Source: JBDHAC01 sp039589195 (lineage in GTDB: Bacteria > Gemmatimonadota > Gemmatimonadetes > Palauibacterales > Palauibacteraceae). From it: a DNA stretch of 64,000 bases. Each line of letters begins with the position of its first letter. The stretch's first letter is position 1. The DNA lies in contig JBDHHV010000001.1 of assembly GCA_039589195.1 (NCBI GenBank), positions 62,001 to 126,000 of the forward strand. Direction: 5' to 3'. The position numbers and the translations under genes were made by a program. Shown here in pieces: positions 34,993-42,371 of the stretch. The notes under the pieces were generated by a model, which was not told the origin of the DNA, ran no database searches, and saw only the letters and a list, made by a program, of their open reading frames with translations.

Positions 34993-35673
34993 CTACCTCT
35001 TGTGCATGACGGGACTGAGCTGGAAGCCGTTGGTGTTCCAGATCAGGGATCCTATCGAGGCGGTCGTGGAGAGCTCGAGCACGATGGCCTCCGTCCCTCC
35101 GCCGATCACTTCCACCCGGTCCATCAGGATCTTGTACCCCGTTTCCGCAGCGCTCGGGATGGTGACGTCGTAGACACCGGGATCCAGGTCCTGGCCACCC
35201 ACGTTGATCGTCTGCGCGAGCGTCAGGGTCGAGCTCGTGAAGAAGAGCCGTACCTGGTTGTAGAAACCGGCCACGAGCAACCCGTTGGCGACCTCTACTC
35301 CGCCCGTGCTCGGGAGGCTCAGGAGGTCGAGGGGCGTCTCGGCCAGGTCGAGCGTGACCCAGCCTGCTTCCGCCCCATCACCTTCGGTCCCTTCACCGCC
35401 TTCAGCACCCTGGGTTCCCTCGGCCTCATCTCCGGCCTGGTGAACGTCGACGCGTGTCACGATGAGATCGATCGATCCAACCGCCCCGACGGGCACGTCA
35501 CCCAAGCTCAGGCGCAGCCCGGCGGGCACCTCGGAGGCGGCGACCGACCCGTCACCCGCGAGCAGAACGCTGGCCTGTCCCGTCTCCGGTCCGGTCGCGT
35601 CGCTGCACGCGCTATGCGCCACTGCCCCGGTCAGAAGCAGCACGGCCAGCACAGTCTGGTATCGTCTGAGCAT
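34993..35673 (-). CDS. DUF4382 lipoprotein
   Basis: 226 residues. An N-terminal hydrophobic stretch leads to AHSACSDATG, where Cys near residue 22 is a plausible lipidation site. The body shows the DUF4382 order: a strand SVLLAGDGSV, IDLIVTRVDVHQAG and then WVTLDLAETPLDLLSL, with a Gly/Glu-rich loop of about 25 residues between them. The C-terminal half, YNQVRLFF and GYKILMDRVEVIGG, completes a beta-sandwich-like domain of unknown function. Family members are common in outer-membrane contexts. A structured leader and a terminator flank it. Confidence 0.72.
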   Translation of the reverse strand: MLRRYQTVLAVLLLTGAVAHSACSDATGPETGQASVLLAGDGSVAASEVPAGLRLSLGDVPVGAVGSIDLIVTRVDVHQAGDEAEGTQGAEGGEGTEGDGAEAGWVTLDLAETPLDLLSLPSTGGVEVANGLLVAGFYNQVRLFFTSSTLTLAQTINVGGQDLDPGVYDVTIPSAAETGYKILMDRVEVIGGGTEAIVLELSTTASIGSLIWNTNGFQLSPVMHKR

Positions 35674-35757
35674 TCTCCACCTCTCGCAAATAGCGGGTGG
35701 GGGATCCCAAATGCGCCCCCCGAAACATCAGAACCGGAGGATCCCTGCGCAAGAGAC

Positions 35758-35810
35758 GTACCGGGCGTAAGAGCCGCCCGGAAAGACCGGATGAAGGGCG
35801 AAACGCCCAG
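35758..35810 (-). promoter_or_regulatory. Two-hairpin leader upstream of the DUF4382 gene
   Basis: Two perfect stems lie between the CpxP-like and DUF4382 genes: CCGGGCG/CGCCCGG (35761-35767 with 35775-35781, 7-base loop) and GGGCG/CGCCC (35796-35800 with 35804-35808). They could be a weak terminator of the upstream operon or part of a structured 5' leader. I could not match them to a named riboswitch. Confidence 0.35.
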
Positions 35811-35848
35811 GACTGCGGGTGCTATCGCGACACGGGACCGTGAAGGGT

Positions 35849-36346
35849 TTATCGACCCGGATAAAATGGAAGACCCCCACGCGCCGCCCCTTCTCCCGGC
35901 TGCGTCGCGGTATCCGCGGGGGCGAACCCGCGGTCACGAGCCCGCGGCCCCCGGGGACCCCTCCGCCGGGGCATCATCTCGTCGAGTCCTTCTTGTTGCT
36001 CTGGCGTGAGGACTTCCCGGATCTCCGCCCGCGTCGCTTCCATGATCGCGTTCAAACGGGGCATGACCAGGCGCAGGATCGAGTCCGTCTCCGGCTGCCT
36101 GCGCTCCAGGATGGCCTGGATCTCGGCGCGCTGCTCCGAAGTCAGATCGAAGCCGTCGAGTTGCGGCGGCAAGACACCGCGGCGCCCGAACTGGGCGGGC
36201 ATGCGTGTCGTGGCTGCCCGCTCGCCCGAAACCGAGCGGGTATGCTCGATGGCGATCCCCGCGAGCCCTCCGCTCACGAAGGCCAGGCCAAGCAGCAGGA
36301 GACCCTGCAGGCGAAGCCGACCGAGTGATTCGACTCCCTTCTTCAC
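35849..36346 (-). CDS. CpxP/Spy-like periplasmic sensor protein
   Basis: 165 residues from a GTG overlapping the anti-sigma stop codon. An N-terminal membrane/signal helix (LQGLLLLGLAFVSGGLAGIAIEH) precedes a helical region with LTSEQRAEIQAILERR and LTPEQQEGLDEMMPRRR. This is the LTxxQ-type repeat seen in CpxP, Spy and zinc-resistance-associated proteins, here once clearly and once as a variant. The tail is rich in Pro and Arg. Family members sense or chaperone misfolded or metal-stressed proteins in the periplasm. It is the last gene of an ECF sigma operon, consistent with a stress-response output or sensor. Confidence 0.75.
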   Translation of the reverse strand: MKKGVESLGRLRLQGLLLLGLAFVSGGLAGIAIEHTRSVSGERAATTRMPAQFGRRGVLPPQLDGFDLTSEQRAEIQAILERRQPETDSILRLVMPRLNAIMEATRAEIREVLTPEQQEGLDEMMPRRRGPRGPRARDRGFAPADTATQPGEGAARGGLPFYPGR

Positions 36347-36813
36347 TGTTCCTCCTCGGAGAAAACCAGCTCCGCCGGTCCCGGGATGTCTCCGCCCGCG
36401 ACCCAGTTCGCCATATACGCGGGGACCCCCAACGCCTGCGCCAGCTGCGCGTCCGCCGACCCGGCCTCGGTGGAGGGACGCTCGATGAACCTGAGAGTAG
36501 CCAGGGAGGCGAGGGTGATGGCGGCTGCTACGGGCCACAGCACCCGCTGCCAGCCTCGAATGACTCTCACCACCTGGATCGCGGGCTCGTCGAAGATCCC
36601 GATCGCAGGACCCGCCGCCTGGCCGCCCCGGCGTGCGAGCTCGCCCGCGGCCCGGGCCGCTATGCTCCGGACCAGAGGCTCGAACCGACCCGGGTCCGCA
36701 GTCGGGTCCAGCGCGCTCAGGTCGATGCGATCCGGCATTTCGGAGTCCTCATCCGAACCGTGCGGGCCGGCGTTTCCGAATCCGTCACCGGTGGTGTGGA
36801 GATCCTCATCCAT
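36343..36813 (-). CDS. Putative anti-sigma factor, single-pass membrane protein
   Basis: 156 residues. The acidic N-terminal 40 residues precede a helical segment, and one membrane helix (VLWPVAAAITLASLATLRF) lies near 90-108, with a C-terminal periplasmic tail. It starts inside the end of the ECF sigma gene, overlapping by 8 bp, and stops inside the start of the CpxP-like gene. Gene order, topology and size are those of an anti-sigma factor, although the ZAS-type zinc motif (HxxxCxxC) is absent. I therefore infer the role from context. Confidence 0.6.
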   Translation of the reverse strand: MDEDLHTTGDGFGNAGPHGSDEDSEMPDRIDLSALDPTADPGRFEPLVRSIAARAAGELARRGGQAAGPAIGIFDEPAIQVVRVIRGWQRVLWPVAAAITLASLATLRFIERPSTEAGSADAQLAQALGVPAYMANWVAGGDIPGPAELVFSEEEQ

Positions 36814-37405
36814 TCAGATACTCCTCCGCGTACTCGTCGCCGAGCGTCTCCCGCATGCGGCGGCGCGCCTGCATCAGGTGGTACCGTGACATGCCGACCG
36901 AGAGGTCCAACGCCTCAGCGATCTCACGGTGCCGCCGGCCATCCAGATCGTGAAGAAGCAGCACTTCGCGCTGGATCGACGAGAGAGCCCCGAGGGCCTC
37001 CGCGAGGTCGTCGCGGAGCTCATCCCGCGCGAGGTCCCGCGGGGGGCCGCCGCCCTCGCGGCCCGCCACCCGCGCCGCGCCGGCACGGGTCGCGGGGACG
37101 CTCTCGAGATCCGGTCCACGACGCAGTGCCAGATACGCGCGGTAGTTGTGCGCCCGGTTGCGGACGATCGACAGCAGCCATGCGCCGAAGCGGGCGGGGT
37201 CGCAATCGTCGAGACGCTCGAGTGCGCGCAAGAACGCGTCCTGACACACATCCTCGGCCTCCATCGCGGTCCCCAACTGGCCGAGCGCCACGGCGAACGC
37301 GGCCCGGTAATACCGGCGAACCAGCGCCTCGAACGCCACGCCATCCCCCCCTCGGGCGCGAGCAACCAGGGACGCATCTTGAATATCTGGGTGACCGTCA
37401 TCCAT
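36806..37405 (-). CDS. ECF RNA polymerase sigma factor
   Basis: 199 residues. Region 2 is visible as ALVRRYYRAAFAVALGQLGTAMEAEDVCQDAFLRALERLDD, followed by the ECF landmark FGAWLLSIVRNRAHNYRA. After a Pro/Gly/Arg linker, region 4 is LGALSSIQREVLLLHDLDGRRHREIAEALDLSVGMSRYHLMQARRRM, a helix-turn-helix. It probably directs transcription of its own operon, which includes the membrane protein and the CpxP-like gene. It is divergent from the AGCS transporter gene over a gap of about 145 bp. Confidence 0.9.
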   Translation of the reverse strand: MDDGHPDIQDASLVARARGGDGVAFEALVRRYYRAAFAVALGQLGTAMEAEDVCQDAFLRALERLDDCDPARFGAWLLSIVRNRAHNYRAYLALRRGPDLESVPATRAGAARVAGREGGGPPRDLARDELRDDLAEALGALSSIQREVLLLHDLDGRRHREIAEALDLSVGMSRYHLMQARRRMRETLGDEYAEEYLNG

Positions 37406-37549
37406 TTAGGCCCGTCCTACGGGATATGACAGGCGAGCACCACCGCCCGTTAGGGGTGACCCGGGAAGGTAGCACCACGCTGGCCGGCCAACTTGCCCCA
37501 CTGTACAACGGGGCCCATCCTCAGCGGAACATCTGATCGGGGGAAGCAC

Positions 37550-39289
37550 ATGGATTTTGGCGCGATCGTCGACTGGCTGAACCACAACGTCGCGGAGCTC
37601 GGGATTCCCGTTGGCGATGAGAAGATCACCCTTCAGGTGGTCCTCCTGCTCGGCACGGGGCTCTTCCTGACGCTCCGCCTGGGCTTCATCCAGCTTCGCC
37701 GTCTCGCGCACGGGTTCGCGGTGACCAGCGGGCGTTACGACGACCCGAACGAGCCGGGGGACGTGTCTCACTTCCAGGCGCTCACCACGGCGCTGAGCGC
37801 GACCGTAGGAATCGGAAACATCGCGGGCGTCGCGATCGCGATCCACTGGGGTGGGCCGGGGGCGCTGTTCTGGATGTGGATGACCGCGCTGCTCGGGATG
37901 GCGACGAAGTACACCGAGGTCACCCTCGCCCAGAAGTACCGCTCGGTGAACGAGAACCCCGAGCACAAATGGGAGGGCACGGTCGCCGGCGGCCCCATGT
38001 ATTACATCGAGCGCGGACTCGGGAAGAACTGGAAGCCGGTCGCGATCTTCTTCGCGTTCATCCTGGGGATCACGGCCTTCCTGACCGGCAACGGGATTCA
38101 GGCGAACACGGTTGCCGATGCCATGCGCACCAACTTCGGGATCCCGGTGTGGGTGAGCGGCTTGATCACCTCGGGGGTGGTCGCGCTGGTGATCCTGGGC
38201 GGGATCACGCGGATCGGTCGGGTAACGAGCATCCTGGCGCCGCTCATGGCGGCCGTCTATGTGCTCGGCGCCCTGATCGTGATCGTGATCAACGCGGGCG
38301 ATCTGATCCCGACGTTCGGGTTGATCTTCCGCGAGGCGTTCAACCCGACCGCGGGGGTTGCCGGTACCGGGGTCGGGGCTTTCCTGGTGACCCTCATGTG
38401 GGGTGTGCGCCGAGGGCTGTTCTCGAACGAGGCAGGGCAGGGCTCCGCGCCCATCGCGCACGCCGCGGCGCAGACCGACGAGCCTGTCTCGGAAGGTGTC
38501 GTCGCGCTCCTCGAGCCGTTCATCGACACGATCGTGATCTGCACGATGACCGCGCTCGTGATCATCATGACCGGTGTATGGAACGAGCGCGTTGCGACCG
38601 AAATCGTGCTCGACGGTGGCGGGGACATGTCCTACGTCACCGTCGCGCAGGATGGCGCGAGTATCTCGGCGGATGCATCGGGTCCGATCCGTTACGTGGA
38701 CGGTCGACCCGCCGACCTCTCGGCCCCCCACGTGGCCTGGCACGAGGTCTCCGTCGACGAGCTGTTCGTCGACGAGGACAGGACGGTCCGCTTCGATGGA
38801 ATCGTCTCCCCGGCGGACGGCACCGCTCAGCTTCCCGATGGCCGAACCGTGACCAGCCTGTACGGGATGGCGGTCGAGAGTGGGGCGCCGCTCACGATGG
38901 AGGGATTCCGGCGCGGGCTCTCACCGCTTGGCGACTGGGGGCACTACATCGTGATCTTCTGCGTGCTCTTGTTCGCGATCTCGACCGCGATCGCCTGGAG
39001 CTACTACGGCGATCGGTGTGCCAACTACCTGTTCGGCGTCAAAGCGGTCTTGCCGTACAAGATGGCGTTCGTGGTCGCTCACTTCATCGGTGCGGTGGTC
39101 CCTCTGGCGGTCGCGTGGACGCTGGGTGACATCTTCCTGGCGATCGTCATCATCCCCAACCTGATCGCGCTGCTCTTCCTGGCGCCTCAGGTGGTAGAGA
39201 CCACCCGGAGCTACTTCCAGCGGCAGCCGTGGCTGGAGAACGCCGAGGCGCATCGGCGCTGGAAGCAGGAGCACAAGCGCCGCCGCTAG
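37550..39289 (+). CDS. Sodium:alanine/glycine symporter (AGCS family) with extra domain
   Basis: 579 residues, against about 450-480 for common AGCS members. The family motif region TTALSATVGIGNIAGVAIAIHWGGPGALFWMW lies near residue 80, with further AGCS blocks GVRRGLFSNEAGQGSAPIAHAAAQTDEP. The extra length is a soluble, beta-rich insertion of about 120 residues (roughly 342-460) between two membrane segments. It includes VSPADGTAQLPDGRTVTSL. It couples Na+ or H+ to import of small neutral amino acids. ATG 37550 has GGGGGAA upstream. Confidence 0.88.
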   Translation: MDFGAIVDWLNHNVAELGIPVGDEKITLQVVLLLGTGLFLTLRLGFIQLRRLAHGFAVTSGRYDDPNEPGDVSHFQALTTALSATVGIGNIAGVAIAIHWGGPGALFWMWMTALLGMATKYTEVTLAQKYRSVNENPEHKWEGTVAGGPMYYIERGLGKNWKPVAIFFAFILGITAFLTGNGIQANTVADAMRTNFGIPVWVSGLITSGVVALVILGGITRIGRVTSILAPLMAAVYVLGALIVIVINAGDLIPTFGLIFREAFNPTAGVAGTGVGAFLVTLMWGVRRGLFSNEAGQGSAPIAHAAAQTDEPVSEGVVALLEPFIDTIVICTMTALVIIMTGVWNERVATEIVLDGGGDMSYVTVAQDGASISADASGPIRYVDGRPADLSAPHVAWHEVSVDELFVDEDRTVRFDGIVSPADGTAQLPDGRTVTSLYGMAVESGAPLTMEGFRRGLSPLGDWGHYIVIFCVLLFAISTAIAWSYYGDRCANYLFGVKAVLPYKMAFVVAHFIGAVVPLAVAWTLGDIFLAIVIIPNLIALLFLAPQVVETTRSYFQRQPWLENAEAHRRWKQEHKRRR

Positions 39290-39473
39290 ATGGAGCACCG
39301 TGGCCCTCGGCCGGGGCCCGCGCCCGTCGACCCGATCCAACGTGGGCGGCTCCAAGCCGCTCACGCGACGCCGCGCGCGTGTGCTCGAGCCCGGTTTACA
39401 AGCCCCCCCGTAAAACGTTATTATCTGCGATCCTTGTCCCGTCATACTTTATCCGCATCGATGTGAGAAGCGT

Positions 39474-39683
39474 ATGCTGACCGAGACAGTTGTCACCGTC
39501 TCCCCCAAGTACCAGGTCGTGATCCCACGTGTGATCCGTGAATCGCTCGGGCTCCGGCCCGGCCAAAAGGTTCAGGCCCTCCTGTATCAGGATCGCGTGG
39601 AGTTCGTTCCCTTCAGGCCCGTGAAGAAGATGCGCGGCTTCCTGAGGGGCATCGAGAGGTCTCCCGCGGAGTGGAACGCGTGA
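39474..39683 (+). CDS. vapB: AbrB/MazE-type antitoxin
   Basis: 69 residues. The swapped-hairpin DNA-binding domain is plain: VTVSPKYQVVIPRVIRESLGLRPGQKVQALLYQDRVEFVPF. The C-terminal 20 residues (KKMRGFLRGIERSPAEWNA) would bind the partner toxin. It is preceded by an AT-rich stretch (about 39410-39465), which is likely the promoter and autoregulatory site. The stop codon overlaps the toxin start, which is the classic coupling of toxin-antitoxin pairs. Confidence 0.85.
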   Translation: MLTETVVTVSPKYQVVIPRVIRESLGLRPGQKVQALLYQDRVEFVPFRPVKKMRGFLRGIERSPAEWNA

Positions 39684-40078
39684 ACGTAGTCGACGCGTCG
39701 GGCTGGCTCGAATATTTCGCGGACGGCCCAGACGCGGCGTTCTTCGCTCAGACGCTGCAGGAAGTCGACCAGCTCATCGTGCCGACGGTCACCATCCTGG
39801 ATGTGTTCCGGCACGTGTTACGCCACGGAGACGAAGGCGATGCCCTACAGGCAGCTGCCGCGATGCAGCAGGGGAAGGTGGTGAACCTCGACACCACCGT
39901 GGCACTGAGCGCGGGAAGATTGGGCGTCCAGCACGACCTCAGCCCAGCCGCCGGGGTCGTGCTGGCGGCCGCCCGCCAGCACGAGGGCCGCGTTTGGACT
40001 CTCGAAGAGGAGCTGAGGTCGGTGGAGGGCGTCCAGTACCGGCCGCGTACAGGTCCGCAAAAATGGGGGCTCGAGTAG
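39680..40078 (+). CDS. vapC: VapC-like PIN-domain toxin, active site possibly degenerate
   Basis: 132 residues from a GTG overlapping the antitoxin stop codon. NVVDASGWLEYF gives the first acidic residue of a PIN ribonuclease. The second acid, usually Glu, falls in TILDVFRHVLR and seems to be Asp. The third position, usually Asp in an ADA/ADAL block, reads DLSPAAGVVLAAA, so the acid seems displaced or lost, and the fourth acid may be in TLEEEL. Intact members cleave tRNA or rRNA. If the third acid is missing, this toxin may be inactive, with the pair kept for regulation. A GTG at 39671 is an alternative start. Confidence 0.75.
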   Translation: MNVVDASGWLEYFADGPDAAFFAQTLQEVDQLIVPTVTILDVFRHVLRHGDEGDALQAAAAMQQGKVVNLDTTVALSAGRLGVQHDLSPAAGVVLAAARQHEGRVWTLEEELRSVEGVQYRPRTGPQKWGLE

Positions 40079-40105
40079 ACGAGTAGAGCTGGAGGGGCGA
40101 GTAGC

Positions 40106-40606
40106 CTAGGTAGCTCCGCCTCTGAGTCGCTCCGCTTCGGCCACGTATTGCTCCAGCGTGATGCGCCCGTCCAGGTAGCGGCGTTGCAGCCGACGCCACG
40201 CCGGTGTCGTTGGAGCTTCCGACGGCGCGTTACCTGCGACCCCACGCAGGACGCTCGCCAGCTTCTCCCGCGCTCCGGATCCGCGCTCGGATCCCGATGG
40301 AACCAGGCCGCCCGCGGATGCGGTGACGCCGCCCGCAGACGCCAGCCCGGGTTTTGGTGCCGCCATGCGGTGGTACAGGCGCGGGTGTGCAACGGCGATG
40401 ACATCCTCCACGAGGCTGCGAACGTCTTGCCGGCAGCAAGACCACAGCTCGGGCAACGACGCTCTCACGCTTCGGACCAGGCTCCCGGCCTCATCCAGCC
40501 ACTCACCCAGCGCGCGCGCGGTGCGCTCGCGGTTCCATTCCCAACGCTCCCCATGCCTCCGAGCCAGCCCGACCAACAGGACGAACAACAGGAAGGCTTC
40601 GAACAT
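40106..40606 (-). CDS. SHOCT-domain membrane protein
   Basis: 166 residues. An N-terminal membrane helix (MFEAFLLFVLLVGLARR) is followed by a charged middle, and the C-terminus LQRRYLDGRITLEQYVAEAERL is a SHOCT (short C-terminal) domain of about 22 residues. SHOCT domains occur at the ends of oligomerising or phage/membrane-associated proteins. It begins 4 bp after the PadR regulator's stop codon, so it is co-transcribed and probably under PadR control. Confidence 0.72.
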   Translation of the reverse strand: MFEAFLLFVLLVGLARRHGERWEWNRERTARALGEWLDEAGSLVRSVRASLPELWSCCRQDVRSLVEDVIAVAHPRLYHRMAAPKPGLASAGGVTASAGGLVPSGSERGSGAREKLASVLRGVAGNAPSEAPTTPAWRRLQRRYLDGRITLEQYVAEAERLRGGAT

Positions 40607-40610
40607 GGCG

Positions 40611-41192
40611 CTAGCCCTCGCTCGCCGCCGGCTCGGCCGACTTCGGCCAGGCCTTTTCGATCTCGCGGGCGGCCCTGTCCAGGATCTCCTTCAGCGCATC
40701 GATCCTTCCCTCGTCCTCGCTCTCGCCGACGGCGCGATCGAAGCTCACCTGGGCCAGACGGATAAACGAGCGAGTGAGGTCCCGCATCTCCTGGCCGGTG
40801 AAGCGCTCACCCAGGTTCACGAAGCGATCGAAGATGTCATCGTGCCGGACCGTGTGCTTGTCGAGGAACGCGAGGCCCTCTTCGGTGATCCGGTACGTCT
40901 TCTTGCCGTCCGCCTGCTCCGAGACCACGAACCCCTGGTCCTCGAGCATCTGGAGGGTAGGGTACACCGAGCCCGGGCTGGGCGAGTACATGCCACCCGA
41001 CTCTTCCTCCAGGCGGCGAATGATCTCGTACCCGTGCATCGGCTGCCCACGCAGCAGGCCGAGGATGACGTACTTCAGGTCGCCCTTCCGAACGACGCGT
41101 CGTTTGGCTCCCAAAGGCCGACCGAAGGCGAAAACGCCCGGTCCGCAGCAATTGGCCCAGGCTCCGAATCCCCAATCACGACCCGTTAACAT
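40611..41192 (-). CDS. PadR-family transcriptional regulator
   Basis: 193 residues. A Gly/Trp/Phe-rich leader of about 35 residues precedes the winged helix: RKGDLKYVILGLLRGQPMHGYEIIRRLEEESGGMYSPSPGSVYPTLQMLEDQGFV. It ends with a helical dimerisation region. The leader is typical of one PadR subgroup. There is no GTG/ATG closer to the domain, which supports the ATG at 41192. It probably binds the palindromes at 41280-41314 and represses its own operon. Confidence 0.9.
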   Translation of the reverse strand: MLTGRDWGFGAWANCCGPGVFAFGRPLGAKRRVVRKGDLKYVILGLLRGQPMHGYEIIRRLEEESGGMYSPSPGSVYPTLQMLEDQGFVVSEQADGKKTYRITEEGLAFLDKHTVRHDDIFDRFVNLGERFTGQEMRDLTRSFIRLAQVSFDRAVGESEDEGRIDALKEILDRAAREIEKAWPKSAEPAASEG

Positions 41193-41279
41193 CGCGCTTT
41201 CGCTCCTGCTTTGATCCCGGTTCGAGGCGTGTTCCGGTCAACGGCGCGGCCATCTCCGCCGACGTATCGCGACCGGTCA

Positions 41280-41314
41280 CGATATATCGCCTACGTATCG
41301 ATAACGATATATCG
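41280..41314. promoter_or_regulatory. Operator array of CGATATATCG palindromes upstream of padR
   Basis: The perfect palindrome CGATATATCG occurs at 41280-41289 and again at 41305-41314, exactly 25 bp apart. A third palindrome, TATCGATAACGATA (41296-41309), overlaps the second copy. It lies about 90 bp before the padR start codon. An AT-rich, symmetric site in GC-rich DNA next to a PadR gene is a strong operator candidate. Confidence 0.65.
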
Positions 41315-41360
41315 GGTCACTGTCAAGATCGCGGATCGGGGTGCTTGAGAGGCCCGACGG

Positions 41361-42158
41361 TTACGGGGCGGAGGTTGCCTCCGTCTCGGGCGCCTCCCAG
41401 AGCTCGATGCGTTGGCCCTCGGGGTCCATGATCCACCCGAAGCGACCGTAATCGTACTCCTCGAGACGCGCGTCTACCTCTACGCCGCCGGTCCGTAGCC
41501 GCTCGAGAAGATCGTCGAGTTCGCGCACGCGGAAGTTGATCATGAACGGCTTGTCGCTCGGGTCGAAGTAGTCGGTCGTGTCCGGGAACGGCTCCCACAC
41601 GGTGAACGCGGCCGTCCCATCCACCTCCTGCCAATGGAAGCTGATGTAACCATCGGGGTCCGGCGTGACGCCCAGGCGTTCCGCGTACCACGCTTTGAGG
41701 GAGCCCGGATCGCCGGTCTTGAAGAAGACCCCTCCCATGCCGGTCACCGGGCCGGGAGCCGGCGCGCAAGCGGCTAGCTGGTCGCCGGGCTCCCACAGCT
41801 CGACGCGGTGCCCGTCCGGATCCATGACCCAGGCGAAGCGTCCCTCGTCGCGCTCGACGATCTCTTCGTCCACCGCTTCATCGGCGGACCGCAGAGACTC
41901 CACGAGGGGGTCCAGCCCGACGACGCGGAAATTGATCATGAACGGCTTGTCGCTCGGGTCGAAGTAGTCCGTCGTGTCCGGGAACGCGCCCCACACGGTG
42001 AAGGTCCGCTCGGGCGGCTGACCGACGCCGCGTCCCTCGAACCAGACGCCTCCGCCGTCCGCGGATACCAGCCCGAGGTGATCCCGATACCAAGCTCGCA
42101 GGTCGTTCGGCGCGGAAGACTTGAAGAAGATCCCACCGATTCCAGTCACTCCGGTCAT
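41361..42158 (-). CDS. Tandem VOC-family (glyoxalase-fold) protein
   Basis: 265 residues made of two similar halves of about 125 residues. The first opens GIGGIFFKSSAPNDLRAWYRDHLGL and the second GMGGVFFKTGDPGSLKAWYAERLGV. Each ends with a strand such as DPDGHRVELWEP or DPEGQRIELWEA whose Glu is a usual VOC metal ligand. Both contain the block FPDTTDYFDPSDKPFMINFRV. Two halves make one metal-binding VOC site in bleomycin-resistance/dioxygenase-like proteins. It is upstream of padR on the same strand. The operators lie between them. Confidence 0.85.
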   Translation of the reverse strand: MTGVTGIGGIFFKSSAPNDLRAWYRDHLGLVSADGGGVWFEGRGVGQPPERTFTVWGAFPDTTDYFDPSDKPFMINFRVVGLDPLVESLRSADEAVDEEIVERDEGRFAWVMDPDGHRVELWEPGDQLAACAPAPGPVTGMGGVFFKTGDPGSLKAWYAERLGVTPDPDGYISFHWQEVDGTAAFTVWEPFPDTTDYFDPSDKPFMINFRVRELDDLLERLRTGGVEVDARLEEYDYGRFGWIMDPEGQRIELWEAPETEATSAP

Positions 42159-42371
42159 TCGCGTCCACCGTGTGTCAAGGTATAATTGGGCTCGCGAGTC
42201 GGGCTGATAGGATCTCTGCGGAGCATTCCGGCCGCAACTCGGTGGGAACCGAGGCCATGCACACCGGAAGCCGAGGCTCACGGGCGCCGGAAGCCGAGGA
42301 CCTGCGCGCCAGGGGCTCGGGACGCGCACGCCAGCGGGCTGGTAGACGCTCCCCCAGTAGATTGGGTCGTC

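Noticed and set aside
35758..35810. GEMM (cyclic-di-GMP) or other named riboswitch
   Set aside because: Some hairpin loops looked suggestive but the conserved GEMM blocks are absent on both strands.
37406..37549. Glycine riboswitch upstream of the AGCS transporter
   Set aside because: The family would suit the transporter, but I could not find the conserved glycine-aptamer core.
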